NCBI GenBank assembly: GCA_903911085.1
Contig: CAIWCC010000104.1
Location: forward strand, 1 to 64,000
Origin: an uncultured Bacteroidales bacterium
GTDB taxonomy: Bacteria > Bacteroidota > Bacteroidia > Bacteroidales > Paludibacteraceae
Reading direction: 5' to 3'
DNA: 64,000 nt
Shown here: positions 45,449 through 53,330 of the stretch, in pieces
Position numbering within the stretch: the stretch's first letter is position 1
Layout of the letters: every line of letters starts with the position of its first letter
Notes under the pieces: model-generated
What the model saw: the letters and a program-made list of their open reading frames with translations, nothing else
The model's database searches: none
What the model was told of the DNA's origin: nothing
Position numbers and translations under genes: made by a program

Positions 45449-46399
45449 CTACTTATCAAAAGGTAATTTGAATGTTGTTGATGAATTTATTACCCAATTT
45501 TGATTGTGTATCTTTATTTTTGAACTATCGAATTTAAAATCATTACTATCAGGAACTTGAATGATATAATCTTTTTTGTTGCTATTCGTTAATTTTCGGT
45601 CTCGCAACCAAATGTTAAAATCTTTAAGTTGAGCATAGCTTATTCCATTTTGTGCTGCCCAAATTGTCCAATTACTAACGCTATCTTTTACAATTATATC
45701 ATTCGTTTTAATTGTTGGATAAAAATCATTACATTGTAGCTCATAACCAAAGATTTTAGGATTTTCCAGAAAGCGTTTCATTGCCAATAATCTAAAAACA
45801 TATCTACTCGTTTCATTATTCAACAACAAATCAAACGAATTATCCACCTGCTGTTTTTCTTGCTCATCAGATATTCTACCCATGCCACAATTATAAGAAG
45901 CAGCTACTGTAGTCCAGTTTTTAAACTTGGTATATGCACTTTTCAAGTACTTACAAGCAGCAATAGTAGACTTTTCAATATGATAACGTTCGTCAACCTC
46001 ATCGGTAACTTCTAGCCCAAACTGTTGCGCTGTTTTTGGCATCAATTGCCAAAGTCCTGATGCAGTTACAGGCGAAATTGCTCTTGGGTCTAAGGAACTT
46101 TCTATTACAGCTAAATATTTAAAATCGTCTGGAATTCCATTTTGTTTAAGTATTGGCTCAATAATCGGAAAAAATCGATTTGCACGTTTTATAAGCAAAA
46201 TACTTGTTGAATGACTATAAGCTATTAATATTTGTTCTCGGTCAAATCTTTCACGCATATCATAGCGTTCTAATGAAATAATTTTATCTGCAAATTCTAC
46301 CTTATTTGGGATTAGAAGCGATTTTATTGGTTCAATGGCAACTGCAGAATGGAATAAAATACAACTTAAAATGATAATTAGTTTAATTTTGATATGCAT
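45449..46399 (-). CDS. Lytic transglycosylase (MltD-like, SLT domain)
   Basis: The 316-residue periplasmic enzyme cleaves peptidoglycan glycan strands non-hydrolytically. It has a signal peptide (about residues 1-21), then the SLT domain with catalytic Glu in VIESSLDPRAISPVTASGLWQLMPKTAQQFG (about residues 94-124), and AASYNCGMGRI. The C-terminal 90 residues hold SNWTIWAAQNGISYAQLKDFN, LysM-like but too weak for certainty. A -7 box lies at 46442-46449. Confidence 0.92.
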   Translation of the reverse strand: MHIKIKLIIILSCILFHSAVAIEPIKSLLIPNKVEFADKIISLERYDMRERFDREQILIAYSHSTSILLIKRANRFFPIIEPILKQNGIPDDFKYLAVIESSLDPRAISPVTASGLWQLMPKTAQQFGLEVTDEVDERYHIEKSTIAACKYLKSAYTKFKNWTTVAASYNCGMGRISDEQEKQQVDNSFDLLLNNETSRYVFRLLAMKRFLENPKIFGYELQCNDFYPTIKTNDIIVKDSVSNWTIWAAQNGISYAQLKDFNIWLRDRKLTNSNKKDYIIQVPDSNDFKFDSSKIKIHNQNWVINSSTTFKLPFDK

Positions 46400-46441
46400 T
46401 ATTTTTAATTCAATTTCTTTACTTTCTCAATTTTTGAACTG

Positions 46442-46449
46442 CAAAGATA
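46442..46449 (-). promoter_or_regulatory. -7 box of the lytic transglycosylase gene
   Basis: On the minus strand the box reads TATCTTTG, 42 bp upstream of the start codon. The -33 element is weak. Confidence 0.45.
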
Positions 46450-46533
46450 ATATACAATTTTAAATATTGTGCCAAAAAGACATAAAAATGTAACTTATTT
46501 GTGTTGTTTATAAATGTAAATATCAAATTTATC

Positions 46534-46541
46534 TATCTTTG
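46534..46541 (+). promoter_or_regulatory. -7 box of coaD
   Basis: TATCTTTG matches TAnnTTTG and lies 63 bp before the coaD ATG. No clear -33 element. Confidence 0.45.
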
Positions 46542-46604
46542 TAATTCAATTCACTTTTATTGAAATTTTTATATGCCACTAATCTTCAAATACCCAACAC
46601 TATC

Positions 46605-47057
46605 ATGAATCGTGCCATTTTTCCAGGAACATTCGACCCATTTACAATTGGTCATTACAGCATTGTGGAACGTGGATTATCTTTTTTCGACGAAATTGTA
46701 ATCGGAATTGGATTTAATCAAAAAAAAAAAACACTTTTTACAGTCGAAAAACGCTTGGATATGATTCAACAGGCGTTCGCACATGAAAAACGAGTTAAAA
46801 TAATGTCGTACAATAGTTTGACAGTTGATTTTGCACTTTCAGTTCAAGCAAATTTTGTTTTGAGAGGTTTACGTTCGGTTGGAGATTTTGAATATGAACG
46901 CACAATTGCCGATGCCAATCGCAAACTTACAGGTATCGAAACTGTAATTCTATTTACTGAGTCAAAATACTCATACATATCGTCTACAGTTGCACGCGAA
47001 TTACTAACTTATGGCAAAGATATTTCAGTTTTTTTGCCACCCAATGTAAAAATTTAA
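46605..47057 (+). CDS. coaD: Pantetheine-phosphate adenylyltransferase
   Basis: CoaD transfers AMP from ATP to 4'-phosphopantetheine, the penultimate step of coenzyme A synthesis. The 150-residue protein begins [17 protein letters not shown], where TIGH is the nucleotidyltransferase signature, and has [20 protein letters not shown] and the SSTVAREL motif near the C terminus. I chose the ATG at 46605; an upstream TTG at 46560 would add 15 residues with no family counterpart. The S41 protease follows 20 bp downstream and is probably co-transcribed. Confidence 0.96.
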   Translation: MNRAIFPGTFDPFTIGHYSIVERGLSFFDEIVIGIGFNQKKKTLFTVEKRLDMIQQAFAHEKRVKIMSYNSLTVDFALSVQANFVLRGLRSVGDFEYERTIADANRKLTGIETVILFTESKYSYISSTVARELLTYGKDISVFLPPNVKI

Positions 47058-47077
47058 TATCGTTACAATTATCAGTT

Positions 47078-48754
47078 ATGAAAAAAATAATTTGTATATT
47101 TCTTGTCTCTATTGGTTTAACTATAACTGTGAATGCTGGAACAGTAGCAAATCAACGTACTTTTCGGATAAGTAAAAATCTAAGTATATTCAATTCTTTG
47201 TTTCGAGAACTCGATTTATTCTATGTTGATACTTTGAATTATGACAAAGTAATGAAAACTACGATAGATGCAATGCTTGCCAAATTGGATCCATATACCG
47301 TTTATATGCCAGAAGACGAGACAGATGATCTAAAGTTTATGACTACTGGTGAATATGCTGGCATAGGTTCTATGATTATGAAAAAGGATAATGATATTGT
47401 AGTGTCCGAACCTTACGAAGGCATGCCTGCACAACGAAATGACTTAAGAGCTGGTGACATTATTTTAGAAGTAGATGGAAAAAATATATCAAAACTATCT
47501 GTGAGTGAAGTTAGCACAATGTTAAAAGGCGTTCCAAATACATTTATAAAGTTAAAAATCAAGCGTTATGGAGTGAAAAGTCCAATTGAAAAAGTATTTC
47601 TGCGCGAAAAAATTCAAGTGAATCCAGTTGGATATTCTGGCAAAGTGGCAGAAAAAGTTGGTTATGTTTTGTTAAATGAATTTACCGATCGAGCTGCTAT
47701 TGAGCTTCGTTCAGCTGTTAATGAAATGATTAAACAACATCAAATAGAATCATTGGTACTTGATTTAAGAAATAATGGAGGAGGTTTGATTGATGAAGCT
47801 GTTAAAATTGTTGGTTATTTTGTTCCAAAAGGAACTGATGTTGTTACTACTAAAGGAAAAAATAATGAGGCAGATAGGACTTACAAAACCCCTTTAGAAC
47901 CTGTTTTTCCTAATTTAAAGCTAGTAATACTAACAAATAGATCTTCTGCATCAGCTTCTGAAATTCTTTCGGGTGCAATACAAGATCTTGATAGAGGCAT
48001 AATAGTTGGCGAACGTACATTTGGAAAAGGACTTGTTCAGAATGTTAGACCAGTAGGTTATGGGGGGCATTTAAAAGTCACTACTGCAAAGTATTATATA
48101 CCAAGTGGGCGTTGCATACAGGCACTGGATTATACACACAGAAATGAAGATGGAAGCGTAGGTAGAGTTCCTGATAGTTTAACTTCTGAATTTAAAACTA
48201 AAAATGGCAGAAAGGTACGTGATGGTGGAGGAATTGTACCAGATTCGTTGATAATAGATGAAAGAAAAATGAATATTGCATACTATATTTTTGTTCAAAA
48301 TTTGTATTTCGATTTCGCAACGATGTATTTTCAACAACATCCTAAAGTTGAATTGCCTGCCAATTTTGTTTTGTCAGATGATGATTTTAAAGAATTTTCA
48401 AAATATTTGCTAGAAAAGAAGTTTAATTACACTTCACAAACTGAGAAGTACTTTAATGAACTTCTTGAAACTGCAAAATACGAGGGGTTAGATTCCATTG
48501 CAAAAAATGAATTCTCAGCATTAAAAGAAAAATTAGTGCCAAACATTGCAAGAAGTATCCAAGAAAATAAATCAGATATTGTAGAACTGTTGAGTTTGGA
48601 GATTATTAAGCGCTATTACTATCAAAAAGGAGAAATTCAATATTCGCTGAGAACGGATAAGGATTTGAAAATCGCTATTAATTTTTTGATGTCAGATTCG
48701 AAGTATTTAAAAAAGCTTACTCCACTTCATGATAAGTCAGCTTCATTGAAATAA
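47078..48754 (+). CDS. C-terminal processing peptidase, S41 family
   Basis: The 558-residue protein is a periplasmic PDZ-containing serine protease. A signal peptide (about residues 1-20) precedes a helical segment, the PDZ domain (about 90-170: EYAGIGSMIMKKDNDIVVSEP, LRAGDIILEVDGK) and the S41 catalytic core. The Ser-Lys dyad lies in NRSSASASEILSGA (about residue 290) and ERTFGKGLVQ (about residue 316). The roughly 160-residue C-terminal extension is typical of the Bacteroidota CtpA-like form. Probably processes periplasmic or lipoprotein substrates; no specific substrate is predictable. Confidence 0.93.
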   Translation: MKKIICIFLVSIGLTITVNAGTVANQRTFRISKNLSIFNSLFRELDLFYVDTLNYDKVMKTTIDAMLAKLDPYTVYMPEDETDDLKFMTTGEYAGIGSMIMKKDNDIVVSEPYEGMPAQRNDLRAGDIILEVDGKNISKLSVSEVSTMLKGVPNTFIKLKIKRYGVKSPIEKVFLREKIQVNPVGYSGKVAEKVGYVLLNEFTDRAAIELRSAVNEMIKQHQIESLVLDLRNNGGGLIDEAVKIVGYFVPKGTDVVTTKGKNNEADRTYKTPLEPVFPNLKLVILTNRSSASASEILSGAIQDLDRGIIVGERTFGKGLVQNVRPVGYGGHLKVTTAKYYIPSGRCIQALDYTHRNEDGSVGRVPDSLTSEFKTKNGRKVRDGGGIVPDSLIIDERKMNIAYYIFVQNLYFDFATMYFQQHPKVELPANFVLSDDDFKEFSKYLLEKKFNYTSQTEKYFNELLETAKYEGLDSIAKNEFSALKEKLVPNIARSIQENKSDIVELLSLEIIKRYYYQKGEIQYSLRTDKDLKIAINFLMSDSKYLKKLTPLHDKSASLK

Positions 48755-48847
48755 TATTTTATATTCTCTACATAGTTTATAAAAAAAATATATTGGATTT
48801 TATTCAAATACAACATGTTAATTTGCTGATTTTTTGAGGCTTGTTGA

Positions 48848-48903
48848 CAAAAAAAATCCATGATATATAAAATATTTATTCTGGATTTTTTTGTTCATAT
48901 CAT
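48848..48903 (+). terminator. Terminator after the S41 protease gene
   Basis: CAAAAAAAATCCA (48848-48860) pairs with TGGATTTTTTTG (from 48892). Its right arm is itself a T-run, suiting the plus strand. The loop is about 30 nt and AT-rich. Confidence 0.65.
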
Positions 48904-48915
48904 TATTTGAACAAA

Positions 48916-48945
48916 AAAAACCTCACGATTTTTCGTGAGGTTTTT
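48916..48945 (-). terminator. Terminator of tsf
   Basis: AAAAACCTCACGA (48916-48928) pairs with TCGTGAGGTTTTT (48933-48945) around a T4 loop. On the minus strand it is followed by a T-run; it ends the rplM-rpsI-rpsB-tsf transcript. Confidence 0.88.
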
Positions 48946-48967
48946 CAAAAAAAATTAAAATAGCGAA

Positions 48968-49786
48968 CTATTCTTGATTCAAAGTAATGCGTTTAAATGC
49001 AATTGCTGTTGCTTTGTTAGCTTTCAAATAAGCTTCAACAGTTATTTTGCTATCTTTGATAAACGATTGTTCAAGTAAAGTAGAATCTTGGTAGAATTTA
49101 TTCAAACGACCTTGAGCAATTTTTTCTAACATTGCTTCTGGTTTGCCTTCTTCGCGTGCTTTTTCACGTCCAACTTCCAATTCTGTTTCAATCATTTTTG
49201 CAGGAACAGAGGCACGATCTAAAGATACAGGATTCATTGCAGCTGCTTGCATAGCAATATCACGTGCAATTTGATAATCTACACCCTCTTCGGTAAACGC
49301 CACTAATGTAGCTAATTTGTTTCCTGGATGAATATAAGCTACAGTTGTTCCACCTTGTACAAATTCATAGAAGTCCAATTCCATTTTTTCTCCGGTAATT
49401 CCAATGCGCTCAACGATTAAATCTGCAATAGTTTTATCACCAATTTTTAAAGCAGATAATGCTTCTACTGTTGCAGGTTTTTCTACCAATGCAACATCTA
49501 AAATAGATTGTGTAAGAGCTACAAAATCAGCATTCTTTGCTACAAAGTCGGTTTCACATTTCAATGCCAACACTGCCGCAAAACCACCGTCAGCTTTTGC
49601 AATTACACAGCCTTCTGATGCTTCTCTATCACTTCTTTTAGCAGCTACTGCTTGTCCTTTTTTACGAATAATTTCAATTGCTTTGTCAAAATCGTTTGCG
49701 GCTTCGATAAGTGCATTTTTGCAATCCATCATGCCTGCACCTGTCATAGTGCGCAATTTTGAAATTTCTGCCATTGTTACTGCCAT
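48968..49786 (-). CDS. tsf: Elongation factor Ts
   Basis: EF-Ts exchanges GDP for GTP on EF-Tu. The 272-residue protein starts with AEISKLRTMTGAGMMDCKNAL, the UBA-like domain, followed by KKGQAVAAKRSDREASEG and ALKCETDFVAKNADF, the family hallmark residues (TDFV) that contact EF-Tu. The C terminus ANKATAIAFKRITLNQE is slightly longer than E. coli's core. It is the last gene of the ribosomal operon; the 203-bp spacer to rpsB contains two hairpins described separately. Confidence 0.97.
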   Translation of the reverse strand: MAVTMAEISKLRTMTGAGMMDCKNALIEAANDFDKAIEIIRKKGQAVAAKRSDREASEGCVIAKADGGFAAVLALKCETDFVAKNADFVALTQSILDVALVEKPATVEALSALKIGDKTIADLIVERIGITGEKMELDFYEFVQGGTTVAYIHPGNKLATLVAFTEEGVDYQIARDIAMQAAAMNPVSLDRASVPAKMIETELEVGREKAREEGKPEAMLEKIAQGRLNKFYQDSTLLEQSFIKDSKITVEAYLKANKATAIAFKRITLNQE

Positions 49787-49801
49787 AATTCTAAGTTTTA
49801 A

Positions 49802-49839
49802 ACTACTCTTTTCTCCAGATTAAGAAGTTAAAGAGTAGT
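49802..49839 (-). promoter_or_regulatory. Hairpin just upstream of tsf
   Basis: ACTACTCTTT (49802-49811) pairs perfectly with AAAGAGTAGT (49830-49839), with an 18-nt loop. Its near edge is 15 nt from the tsf ATG, and on the minus strand the loop holds a GGAG. It could control initiation, though a repeat-derived palindrome is the alternative. Confidence 0.45.
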
Positions 49840-49901
49840 ATGTTGTTGATTAATATAATTAATATGTTTTATTCTATTTCCCGTTCTTTAGTTTGGGGTT
49901 C

Positions 49902-49950
49902 AAAAAAACGAGTTACTAGCTACATAATAAAATTATAACTTGTAACTCGT
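49902..49950 (-). terminator. Terminator-like hairpin between rpsB and tsf
   Basis: On the minus strand, ACGAGTTAC (49950-49942) pairs perfectly with GTAACTCGT (49916-49908), the loop is 25 nt, and the stem is followed by T7. It would attenuate transcription from rpsB into tsf. Confidence 0.6.
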
Positions 49951-49989
49951 CTTAAATTGTAAATAGTCAACTGTTTGTTGTTGAAAATC

Positions 49990-50823
49990 TTATTTTTCTT
50001 CGATAATGAATTTCTTTGCTACATTGAGATTCAATGCTTCATCATCATCTTTTTGAGTACGAGGTTTTTTGGTTATTCTCGATTTCTTGTCTTTGTTAAC
50101 CGGTGCTTCAGAAATTTCAGTATCAATTTTTTCTACTTTGCGTTCTTCTAAACCTTCTTGAATTGCAGTAACCATAGCATTAAGAATCACATCAACCGAT
50201 TTAGTTGCATCATCATTTGCTGGGATTACAAAATCAATGTTATTCGGATTTGAATTTGTATCTACAATACCAAAGATTGGAATACCTAAGCGTTGTGCTT
50301 CTTTAACAGCAATATGCTCCTTCATAACATCTACAATGAAAAGTGCTGAAGGCAAACGAGTTAAATCAGCAATAGAACCTAAGTTCTTTTCCAATTTTTC
50401 ACGTTGACGTGTAATTTGAAGTTTTTCACGTTTAGAAATGTTTTCAAATGTTCCATCGGTAGCCATTTTGTCGATTAACGACATTTTTTTTACAGCTTTA
50501 CGAATAGTTGGAAAGTTTGTTAACATACCACCAGCCCAACGTTCTGTGATATATGGCATTCCCACTGCTAATGATTTTTCTGCAACAACATCTTTAGCTT
50601 GTTTCTTGGTTGCAACAAATAAAATTTTGCGACCAGATTTAGCAATTTGTTTCAATGCAGCAGCTGCTTCATCAATCTTAACAACTGTTTTATGTAAATC
50701 GATAATGTGAATATCATTACGTTCCATAAAAATGTATGGAGCCATAGCTGGATTCCATTTACGTTTCAAGTGACCAAAGTGGCAACCTGCTTCTAATAAT
50801 TCGTCGAAATTTGTTCTTGACAT
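49990..50823 (-). CDS. rpsB: 30S ribosomal protein S2
   Basis: S2 is a 30S subunit protein at the head-body junction. The 277-residue protein has FDELLEAGCHFGHLKRKWNPAMAPYIF, AGGMLTNFPTIRKAVKKM and VDTNSNPNNIDFVIPANDDATKS, all diagnostic. The C-terminal 35 residues (KIDTEISEAPVNKDKKSRI and on) are highly charged, as in many Bacteroidota. It follows rpsI by 192 bp on the same strand, with a structured leader. Confidence 0.98.
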   Translation of the reverse strand: MSRTNFDELLEAGCHFGHLKRKWNPAMAPYIFMERNDIHIIDLHKTVVKIDEAAAALKQIAKSGRKILFVATKKQAKDVVAEKSLAVGMPYITERWAGGMLTNFPTIRKAVKKMSLIDKMATDGTFENISKREKLQITRQREKLEKNLGSIADLTRLPSALFIVDVMKEHIAVKEAQRLGIPIFGIVDTNSNPNNIDFVIPANDDATKSVDVILNAMVTAIQEGLEERKVEKIDTEISEAPVNKDKKSRITKKPRTQKDDDEALNLNVAKKFIIEEK

Positions 50824-50856
50824 TTTTGTTTTTTAAAATTGTTTACATTCTGTTTT

Positions 50857-50905
50857 ACTCAATTGCTGAGTAGCCTTCTAATGAATACTAAGAGTCTCGG
50901 CAATT
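50857..50905 (-). promoter_or_regulatory. Candidate rpsB leader RNA structure
   Basis: On the minus strand, AATTGCCGAG (50905-50896) can pair with CTCAGCAATT (50870-50861), ten positions with one C-A mismatch, enclosing a 25-nt loop. A competing small hairpin is ACTCA against TGAGT (50857-50871). It lies about 40-80 nt before the rpsB start, where S2 autoregulation would act. Function is inferred only. Confidence 0.4.
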
Positions 50906-50938
50906 TAGATACTAAACCTAATATATTTACTATCTATT

Positions 50939-50989
50939 CATTTACCTTTTACTATTTGCGTTTTGTACAATATTGTAAAAAGGTAAATG
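50939..50989. repeat. Inverted repeat in the rpsI-rpsB spacer
   Basis: CATTTACCTTTT (50939-50950) is the exact reverse complement of AAAAGGTAAATG (50978-50989). The 27-bp interior contains the palindromes TTGTACAA and TACAATATTGTA. No T-run follows on the transcribed strand, so it is not a simple terminator. Confidence 0.6.
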
Positions 50990-51015
50990 GTAAATAGTGA
51001 AATAGTTAATTGAAA

Positions 51016-51402
51016 TTAACGTTTTGAGAATTGGAATCTCTTACGTGCTTTTGGTTGACCTGGTTTCTTACGTTCTACTTCACGTGGGTCACGAGTCATA
51101 AAACCTTCAACTTTTAACGCTGGTTTGTCTTCTGGATTCATTTTAACTAATGCGCGGGCAATTGCTAAACGCAAAGCACCTGCTTGTCCGTTAAATCCAC
51201 CACCATCAAGATTTACTTTAATATCGTATTTTTCAACTACACCTAATTTGGTGAGAGGTTGTTTTACAATGTATTGCAGTATTGGTGAAGGGAAATATAC
51301 TGATATATCACGTTTGTTGATCGTTATTTGGCCACTTCCTTCGCTCACGAAAACACGAGCAACAGCCGCTTTTCTTCTTCCTAGGGCATTTATTACTTCC
51401 AT
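51016..51402 (-). CDS. rpsI: 30S ribosomal protein S9
   Basis: S9 is a 30S head protein whose C-terminal arm reaches the P-site tRNA. The 128-residue product has MEVINALGRRKAAVARVFVSEG, LDGGGFNGQAGALRLAIARALV and the C-terminal KKPGQPKARKRFQFSKR ending in the conserved Lys-Arg. It starts 5 bp after rplM, in the standard rplM-rpsI order. Confidence 0.98.
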   Translation of the reverse strand: MEVINALGRRKAAVARVFVSEGSGQITINKRDISVYFPSPILQYIVKQPLTKLGVVEKYDIKVNLDGGGFNGQAGALRLAIARALVKMNPEDKPALKVEGFMTRDPREVERKKPGQPKARKRFQFSKR

Positions 51403-51407
51403 ACTGA

Positions 51408-51863
51408 TTATTTAAGTGAGTTTAAATCGATTTGTTTTGGTTGTTGAGCTTGCATATTGTGTTCGCTTCCAGGGAAAACATACAAATTTGTCAACAATTT
51501 ATCTCCTAAACGGTTTTTTGGTAACATACCTTTAACCACTTTTCTGATTAGTTTTTCTGAACTTTTTTCCATCAATTTTGCTGGAGAAATTTCACGTTGG
51601 CCACCTGGAAAGCCTGTATGGCTTAGGTAAATGCGGTCAGTCCATTTGTTACCGGTTAATTTTACTTTTTCAGCATTGATAAGTATCACATTATCACCAC
51701 AATCAACGTGGGGAGTGAAACTTGGTTTGTATTTTCCGCGCAAAAGTTTTGCAACTTTCGAGCCCATACGTCCCAACACTAAATCGGTAGCATCCACTAC
51801 TACCCATTCTTTCTGCGCAGTTGCTTTATTGGCAGAAATGGTTTTATAACTTAACGTATCCAC
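51408..51863 (-). CDS. rplM: 50S ribosomal protein L13
   Basis: L13 is an early-assembly 50S protein. The 151-residue product has KEWVVVDATDLVLGRMGSKVAKLLRGK, FTPHVDCGDNVILINAEKVKLTG, YLSHTGFPGGQREIS and the C-terminal GMLPKNRLGDKLL. It is the first gene of the operon, with a canonical promoter about 140 bp upstream and a leader long enough for regulatory structure. Confidence 0.98.
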   Translation of the reverse strand: MDTLSYKTISANKATAQKEWVVVDATDLVLGRMGSKVAKLLRGKYKPSFTPHVDCGDNVILINAEKVKLTGNKWTDRIYLSHTGFPGGQREISPAKLMEKSSEKLIRKVVKGMLPKNRLGDKLLTNLYVFPGSEHNMQAQQPKQIDLNSLK

Positions 51864-51915
51864 TTTATAAAAATGTTTTTTTTGATTAATAATTCAGTTG
51901 TTTTATTTATTTCAA

Positions 51916-51952
51916 TCATATCTTGGAAGAGGCTAATCGGCACAAAATATGA
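51916..51952 (-). promoter_or_regulatory. Candidate rplM leader hairpin
   Basis: On the minus strand, TCATATTTTG (51952-51943) pairs with CAAGATATGA (51925-51916), ten pairs with one G-U, and the 17-nt loop reads TGCCGATTAGCCTCTTC. It lies in the 5' leader of rplM, about 55-90 nt before the start. A smaller hairpin, ACCAT against ATGGT, is just upstream. An L13-responsive autoregulatory element is possible but unproven. Confidence 0.5.
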
Positions 51953-52002
51953 TATTTACATACAATAAAATCAACCATTTCATGGTGATAATAAACGGAC
52001 TG

Positions 52003-52033
52003 CAAAGATACTATTTTACTTTGAATTACCAAA
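52003..52033 (-). promoter_or_regulatory. Canonical promoter of the rplM operon
   Basis: On the minus strand TTTG (52030-52033), exactly 19 bp, then TATCTTTG (52003-52010) matches the Bacteroidota promoter consensus. It predicts a leader of about 130 nt. Confidence 0.85.
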
Positions 52034-52250
52034 CTATATATACAACTTTTTTTTTGCAATCATATATGTGTTAAATTGAGATTATTTTCAATAATTTTAT
52101 TGTTAAAATAATGCTTGCTAGCTAAGATTTTTTTTTAATTGAAAAAAGTCTGGCATTTTTGAATTTGCGTTTAATGAAATAATTATGTTCTGTTATTTTT
52201 TTTTGATTACTAGAATTGTTGTACTTTGTGTGTGCGTATAAATTTTTTAC

Positions 52251-52258
52251 TATATTTG
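52251..52258 (+). promoter_or_regulatory. -7 box of the methyltransferase gene
   Basis: TATATTTG matches TAnnTTTG and lies 29 bp before the ATG. A TTTG 22 bp upstream may serve as -33. Confidence 0.5.
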
Positions 52259-52287
52259 CGCTCAATTAAATTATTAAAATTACATTA

Positions 52288-53064
52288 ATGAATGATTTAG
52301 AAAAGTATTTCAGAGAAAACGAAGGACGACTTATACACAAGTGGGCACATTACTTCGATGTTTATGACAGGCATTTTGCAAGATTCCGCAATCAAGAAAT
52401 TATAATTCTTGAAATTGGTGTCTCACATGGTGGTAGTTTACAAATGTGGAAAAACTATTTTGGACCTAAAGCCAAAATTTTTGGTATTGATATCAATCCT
52501 CAGTGTAAATCATTAGAAGAGGAGAATATAAAGATATTTATTGGCTCACAATCAGATAGAAAATTTCTAAGAGAAGTAAAAAAGCAAATTCCACCCATTG
52601 ATATTTTAATTGATGATGGTGGTCATAGTATGATTCAGCAAATTGTGAGTTACGAGGAATTGTTTGGTATGGTTAAGGAAAATGGTGTTTATCTTTGCGA
52701 AGATATTCATTCGTCTTACTGGCTCAAATATGGTGGAGGACATAAAAGGTGTGGAACTTTTATTGAATTTAGCAAAAATTTCATCGATTTGCTAAACGCC
52801 TATCACACTGAACAAAAATCGTTAAAAGTAAATGAATTTACTGATACTGTTGATTCTTTACATTATTATGATAGTATATTAGTAATTGAAAAAAAGAAAA
52901 GAGTAAAACCTGTTGATCAAAGATCTGGTAATATAAGTTTCGAAAATGTTGTTCCTAAACAGAATTTTTCGGAAAAAACATGCTCGTTTGTGAAAAGAAA
53001 TTTTTTGATTAAAACGAATCAATTCTTACGCTTTTTTAGGTTAGGTGGCTTTGTTTGGAAGTAG
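52288..53064 (+). CDS. Class I SAM-dependent methyltransferase (CmcI/TylF-like)
   Basis: The 258-residue protein resembles O-methyltransferases of the CmcI/macrocin type. The SAM-binding motif is IILEIGVSHGGSLQMWKNYFG near residues 45-65, followed by IFGIDINPQC (acidic motif II) and DILIDDGGHSMIQQ (motif with metal-binding acidic residues), and VYLCEDIHSSYW. The C-terminal 60 residues are basic. Such enzymes often methylate sugars in surface glycans, which would fit the glycan cluster a few kb away, but it is separated by sucCD and the acceptor is unknown. Confidence 0.82.
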   Translation: MNDLEKYFRENEGRLIHKWAHYFDVYDRHFARFRNQEIIILEIGVSHGGSLQMWKNYFGPKAKIFGIDINPQCKSLEEENIKIFIGSQSDRKFLREVKKQIPPIDILIDDGGHSMIQQIVSYEELFGMVKENGVYLCEDIHSSYWLKYGGGHKRCGTFIEFSKNFIDLLNAYHTEQKSLKVNEFTDTVDSLHYYDSILVIEKKKRVKPVDQRSGNISFENVVPKQNFSEKTCSFVKRNFLIKTNQFLRFFRLGGFVWK

Positions 53065-53330
53065 TTACTTTTTTATATAATTTGAAGTTGATTATTCTTT
53101 TTTCATATCTTTCGATTATCCCAATTCAAATTAATTTATAATTGATTATATCTGGATTGCCATAACTTAATAGTAGTAAGTTAATAATTCAAAATTTTGA
53201 AAAAAAATGTTCGTTTTGAAAAAACATCTTTAAATCTAATAACGTTTAGTATAAAATTGCAATTAGTACAATTAATTTCCGATTACATTATGTTAATGAA
53301 CTAGAAGTAAAAAACTAAAAAGATTACTAA

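Larger units (their letters stand above)
51864..52287. other. Divergent spacer between rplM and the methyltransferase gene
   Basis: The left part is the rplM leader and promoter. The right part carries the methyltransferase -7 box at 52251-52258. Between 52040 and 52240 I see only AT-rich sequence. Confidence 0.6.
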
